Below are positions 7,150 through 9,578 of a stretch of 9,578 bases of DNA, piece by piece (the first letter of the stretch is position 1; every line of letters begins with the position of its first letter). Where the stretch lies: NCBI GenBank assembly GCA_030597435.1, contig JAUVRV010000073.1:1-9578 (forward strand), in the 5' to 3' direction. The notes beneath the pieces were generated by a model. It had not been told where the DNA came from, made no database searches, and saw only the letters and a list, made by a program, of their open reading frames with translations. The position numbers were made by a program, and so were the translations under genes. Source of the stretch: Gemmatimonadales bacterium. Its GTDB lineage: Bacteria; Gemmatimonadota; Gemmatimonadetes; Gemmatimonadales; GWC2-71-9.

Positions 7150-7175
7150 ATCCGGGGTAGGAAGTGGGGAGGAGG
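7125..7175. terminator. Hairpin between convergent genes, probable bidirectional terminator
   Basis: Arms 7125-7142 and 7160-7175 pair as 6 bp, a two-base bulge, 4 bp, one G-T pair and 5 bp around a 17-base loop. It begins 30 nt after the cyclodeaminase stop and ends 2 nt before the M14 stop codon read on the minus strand. There is no T-tract on either side, so termination would depend on hairpin strength or a factor. Location between tail-to-tail genes is the main argument for the role. Confidence 0.55.
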
Positions 7176-7177
7176 TA

Positions 7178-8773
7178 CTATCTCCTGAGCGTCCTCACTA
7201 TCGGATAATGATCCACCCCCTCCAGCGCCTCATCCAACACATTCCAGTTGACAAAGCCATCATCGGAACGCGGCTCCAGCAGGTAGAACGCCAGTCGTCC
7301 AAGCGGTTGGTCCAGCGACACAACCACCGCCCCGGCTGGCATCGTGAGTTCCGTTTCCTCGTACCGACCGTAGAGTGTGCGTTCGTTGTGGCCCTGAAAC
7401 TCGCGCGGTGAGGCCGTGGTAGAGTCGATCACGAATCGCTCGACTGTGCCGGTGAAGGGTGTAGTGAGCTGGGTCCATTGCACTCCGTGGTCGGCAAGCT
7501 TGGTCAAGACGGCCGTCAAGTCCCCGGGGATCATGTAGGCGGCCGGGACCAGCTCTGTCTCGGTAGGCCGAAACGTGCCATACTCGTACATCAGTTGGGG
7601 ACGGCTGACATCCAATCGGCGCAGGATCGTCCTTCCCGAGAACGGATTCCGTTCCTCGACTACATCACCCATTAGGATCTCCACCTGCTGCTCGGAACGG
7701 GCATGGGTGAACCGAACACCCAGCTCCTGCCCACTGATTGCCGCTCTATCGGCCTCAGCCACAACGTCGCTCACTCGAGCGGCGTTCTCGTAGGTGAAAT
7801 TGGCAATCTCCTCCACAAACCACAGGCTAGCCTTTACGCGGTCTTCGAACGTGGCGTAGGAGTACGCCTCTCCGAGAATGGCCAACCGGTTTCGCAGCCC
7901 GATGTAGTTGTTGTTGAAGCGTGGCCGGTGGTCGAACGTGTACCAGCCGGGCTCCGCGCTGCTACCGCGCCACGGGAGGTTGCCGTAGTAGTAGAAGTCC
8001 CAGCCATGATCCTGTTTCACCGCATCCGTGACTGCCGGCAGCAATTCGTTGCGCAGCAGGTCATCGATTGATGGATCCGTGTTGGGGTTTAGTGGCGGCG
8101 CATACGTGAGATGGTACGCGTGGGTAGTTCCGTTGGTTGTGTGCAGGTCTACCAAAACGTGGGGATCGTAGGCGTTCATCATCGCGATCAGCGATCGCGC
8201 CTCCGGCGAATCGATTTTCATGTGATCCCGGTTGAGATCCAAGCCCTGGGCGTTGGGTCGCTGCCCCATACCGCCAAGCGGCCCGTGCTGCCTACCGCGA
8301 TTGGTGAGCCGAACCCGCTCGTTTCCGTCCGCGTTGTAGATCGGAGCGATCAGCAACACGAGCGAATCTAGCCACTCGGCATGTTCGCCGTTTGCCAGGT
8401 CGCGTAGCAGCATCTGCATCGCTTCCTTACCACATGCCTCACCTGGGTGGATGCTGCCTTGTACGAACACACGTGTCTTACCGCTCGATCGGACAGCCGC
8501 AGCGCTCGCGTCATTCAGATTGCCCACTACGACCAACGGTAGCGAGCGTCCCTCCCATGTATACCCGAAGGTCGTCAGGTGTAGTTGCGGGGACGCCTCA
8601 CTAACCGCTTTCACAAAATCCATCACATCGGCGTACGAACTCGTTTCTACATATCCGGTGCGTTCGGCGCGGGTCTGAATGTCGCTGGCCTTCGCCGTCC
8701 AGCCTTGGGCCGTCGCTGTGCCAACCAGGGTCAACGAAGCGACAACCACTCTGCCCATTTCGCGGAGTAGCAT
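7178..8773 (-). CDS. Secreted M14-family zinc carboxypeptidase
   Basis: Metallopeptidase of 531 aa predicted to remove C-terminal residues from peptides outside the cytoplasm. Residues 1-23 are a signal peptide (MLLREMGR, hydrophobic core, ATA before Gln). The catalytic domain covers about 45-330. Zinc ligands are visible as HPGE (H109, E112) and the later His in VDLHTTNG (H211); NRD (181-183) supplies the substrate-binding Arg; the Glu in GEAYSY (E302) is the likely catalytic base. Residues about 340-531 form a further region of beta character typical of long M14 members, of unknown role. All key residues are present, so it should be active. A weak GGGA lies 5 nt before the ATG; the internal Met at residue 6 is a possible alternative start. 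It lies 96 nt downstream of the receiver gene on the same strand and is convergent with the cyclodeaminase gene. Peptide specificity cannot be read from the sequence. Confidence 0.92.
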   Translation of the reverse strand: MLLREMGRVVVASLTLVGTATAQGWTAKASDIQTRAERTGYVETSSYADVMDFVKAVSEASPQLHLTTFGYTWEGRSLPLVVVGNLNDASAAAVRSSGKTRVFVQGSIHPGEACGKEAMQMLLRDLANGEHAEWLDSLVLLIAPIYNADGNERVRLTNRGRQHGPLGGMGQRPNAQGLDLNRDHMKIDSPEARSLIAMMNAYDPHVLVDLHTTNGTTHAYHLTYAPPLNPNTDPSIDDLLRNELLPAVTDAVKQDHGWDFYYYGNLPWRGSSAEPGWYTFDHRPRFNNNYIGLRNRLAILGEAYSYATFEDRVKASLWFVEEIANFTYENAARVSDVVAEADRAAISGQELGVRFTHARSEQQVEILMGDVVEERNPFSGRTILRRLDVSRPQLMYEYGTFRPTETELVPAAYMIPGDLTAVLTKLADHGVQWTQLTTPFTGTVERFVIDSTTASPREFQGHNERTLYGRYEETELTMPAGAVVVSLDQPLGRLAFYLLEPRSDDGFVNWNVLDEALEGVDHYPIVRTLRR

Positions 8774-8814
8774 TTTGGTCCCGTCTTTGTTTTCGAATTG
8801 ATCTGGGGATTATC

Positions 8815-8820
8815 AATATA
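8815..8820 (-). promoter_or_regulatory. Candidate -10 box for the M14 peptidase gene
   Basis: On the minus strand TATATT lies about 41 nt before the ATG at 8773, within the most AT-rich part of the 96-bp spacer. No convincing -35 is seen at 16-18 bp. If real, the peptidase is transcribed separately from the receiver gene. Confidence 0.25.
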
Positions 8821-8869
8821 GCCAGACGTACTATTGGAATCGGATCACGCTGGACTGCAAGAATGCGGT

Positions 8870-9268
8870 TTACTGCTGTGTGGTCGGTGGCTCAGTCTGA
8901 TCGCCCTGTAGCGCCCAACGCACCACACCGAGGAGCTGCTCCAACTCGAATGGCTTCTTGAGCACCGCTACAGCACCGAGTCCCTTGGCCACATCGAGTA
9001 GCTGTACCTTGCCCTGGTAGGCCCCACCGGAGATCGCGACGACTTGGAGATCGGGGTAGTCTCGGCGCAGTTCGCGCAGGACCGCGACACCGTCCATCTC
9101 CGGCATGAACAGGTCGCAGATAACCAGGTCAGGTGGGTTGTCCCGCATCAGATCCAGAGCAACCTTGCCATCCGGAGCCTCGAATGCCTCGTGCCCCTCG
9201 CGTACCAGAACCTTGCAGATTACCCGGCGTACGCCTGCTTCATCGTCGATCACGAGGATGTTGGCCAA
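8870..9268 (-). CDS. Stand-alone CheY-like response regulator receiver protein
   Basis: Single-domain receiver of 132 aa, expected to be phosphorylated by a histidine kinase and to act by protein contact since there is no output domain. Acidic pocket Asp8-Asp9 in VIDDE, phospho-acceptor Asp52 in VICDLFMPEMDG, Ser80 in VAISGG at the usual Thr/Ser switch position, and Lys105 in LKKPF are all present. After residue 118 there is only a short Gln/Thr/Pro-rich tail. The start is TTG at 9268, backed by GGGAG 5 nt upstream and by the standard receiver N-terminus; no in-frame ATG precedes it before a stop. No kinase is visible in the window. The gene is divergent from a CNBD gene and 96 nt upstream of the M14 gene; a functional link to either is unproven. 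Confidence 0.93.
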   Translation of the reverse strand: MANILVIDDEAGVRRVICKVLVREGHEAFEAPDGKVALDLMRDNPPDLVICDLFMPEMDGVAVLRELRRDYPDLQVVAISGGAYQGKVQLLDVAKGLGAVAVLKKPFELEQLLGVVRWALQGDQTEPPTTQQ

Positions 9269-9273
9269 GCTCG

Positions 9274-9278
9274 CTCCC
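9274..9278 (-). promoter_or_regulatory. Ribosome binding site for the TTG start of the receiver gene
   Basis: On the minus strand GGGAG is 5 nt before TTG at 9268. The good spacing, and the lack of any in-frame ATG or GTG upstream, fixes the TTG as the start. Confidence 0.65.
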
Positions 9279-9330
9279 AGCTGGTGTCGACCGCCCTTCC
9301 TGGCTACAGCAGCCCAAAGGATACCACAAT

Positions 9331-9336
9331 ATCATA
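9331..9336 (-). promoter_or_regulatory. Candidate -10 box for the receiver gene
   Basis: On the minus strand TATGAT matches the -10 consensus at five of six positions and lies about 62 nt before the TTG start. The -35 position is poor (GACCTG at 17-bp spacing). It sits in a locally AT-rich patch, 9321-9340. Confidence 0.25.
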
Positions 9337-9365
9337 CTAGAACGAGGTGACGCCAGGTCGTTTTG

Positions 9366-9394
9366 GGGACATTAGGGTGCGGAAATGGGACATT
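9366..9394. repeat. Two direct GGGACATT repeats, 21 bp apart, possible operator
   Basis: GGGACATT occurs at 9366-9373 and 9387-9394, a 21-bp period that puts both copies on the same helix face. The second copy also forms a small palindrome, GGAC-N4-GTCC (9388-9399). It lies in the divergent spacer, about 100 bases from each gene start, where a regulator could act on both. The role is inferred from position and spacing only. Confidence 0.4.
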
Positions 9395-9423
9395 CGTCCA
9401 GGATTCTCACAGAAGTGCCCGAA

Positions 9424-9452
9424 TTGACTCAGACCGCGGCATTCCTTAATGT
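9424..9452 (+). promoter_or_regulatory. Candidate promoter for the CNBD gene
   Basis: TTGACT (9424-9429) matches the -35 consensus at five of six positions. At 17-bp spacing the -10 reads TAATGT (three of six); at 15 bp it reads CTTAAT (four of six). The heptamer TTGACTC recurs at 9452-9458, so the -35 match could instead belong to a repeated protein-binding site. Confidence 0.22.
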
Positions 9453-9494
9453 TGACTCGCTCACAAATCACAGATCGCACAAAGAGACTTGCCC

Positions 9495-9578
9495 ATGTCG
9501 GTGGCCAGCACACTGAGTTCGGTACCCCTCTTCTCGCAGCTGCGTGAGGGCGGCATCGAGCGGCTTAGCCAAGCTGCG
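9495..9578 (+). CDS. Cyclic nucleotide-binding-domain protein, N-terminus only (Crp/Fnr-like)
   Basis: A 28-codon open frame runs off the window. The peptide contains LSSVPLFSQLREGGIERLS, which fits the conserved opening of the cNMP-binding domain (L-x-x-V-P-L-F-x-x-L, then a helix ending in L-S/A). This domain begins Crp/Fnr regulators and also some sensor and channel proteins; the missing part would decide. The frame is open upstream to a TGA at 9453-9455, and ATG at 9495 is the most natural start, with a weak purine stretch AAAGAGA (9481-9487) before it; TTG at 9489 is a less likely alternative. It is divergent from the receiver gene. Confidence 0.7.
   Translation, partial: MSVASTLSSVPLFSQLREGGIERLSQAA

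Overview
The window holds five complete protein genes and the first 28 codons of a sixth. By eye the DNA is GC-rich (well above 50%), genes start with ATG, GTG or TTG, and several products carry Gram-negative export signals. A DUF5916 outer-membrane barrel beside a long VPS10/Asp-box secreted protein, with an M14 peptidase nearby, is typical of environmental Gemmatimonadota and, less often, Acidobacteriota or related Gram-negative phyla. That placement is an inference from gene content; there is no rRNA or marker gene here.

Layout. Plus strand, left half: a DUF5916 protein with an N-terminal CBM9-like domain (57-2810), a 217-bp spacer dominated by a purine-rich inverted repeat, a 1004-aa VPS10/sortilin-type Asp-box protein (3028-6042), a 60-bp spacer, and an ornithine cyclodeaminase/mu-crystallin family enzyme (6103-7095). 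Minus strand, right half: a secreted M14 zinc carboxypeptidase (7178-8773), convergent with the cyclodeaminase gene across an 82-bp spacer that forms a strong hairpin, and upstream of it a stand-alone CheY-like receiver protein (8870-9268, TTG start). A 226-bp divergent spacer with short direct repeats separates the receiver gene from the start of a cyclic-nucleotide-binding-domain protein on the plus strand (9495 onward, cut by the window edge). No gene-free stretch exceeds 300 bases. I saw no tRNA, rRNA, CRISPR array, transposase or phage gene.

How the genes may work together. Three products (DUF5916 barrel, VPS10 protein, M14 peptidase) are predicted to be exported, and the fourth metabolic gene encodes a cytoplasmic amino-acid or imino-acid enzyme. 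This fits a loose peptide-scavenging neighbourhood, though the genes are not one operon. The receiver and CNBD genes look like a separate divergent regulatory pair.

The least ordinary signal is not a gene. A 42-bp purine-rich element built on GGGGAAG occurs at 2810-2851 and again at 6031-6072 (38 of 42 bases identical), with a related inverted copy at 7117-7149 and a further inverted arm at 2902-2925. All three loci sit at the 3' ends of genes, and one copy supplies the last codons and the stop of the VPS10 gene. This looks like a dispersed intergenic repeat family that forms transcript-end hairpins.
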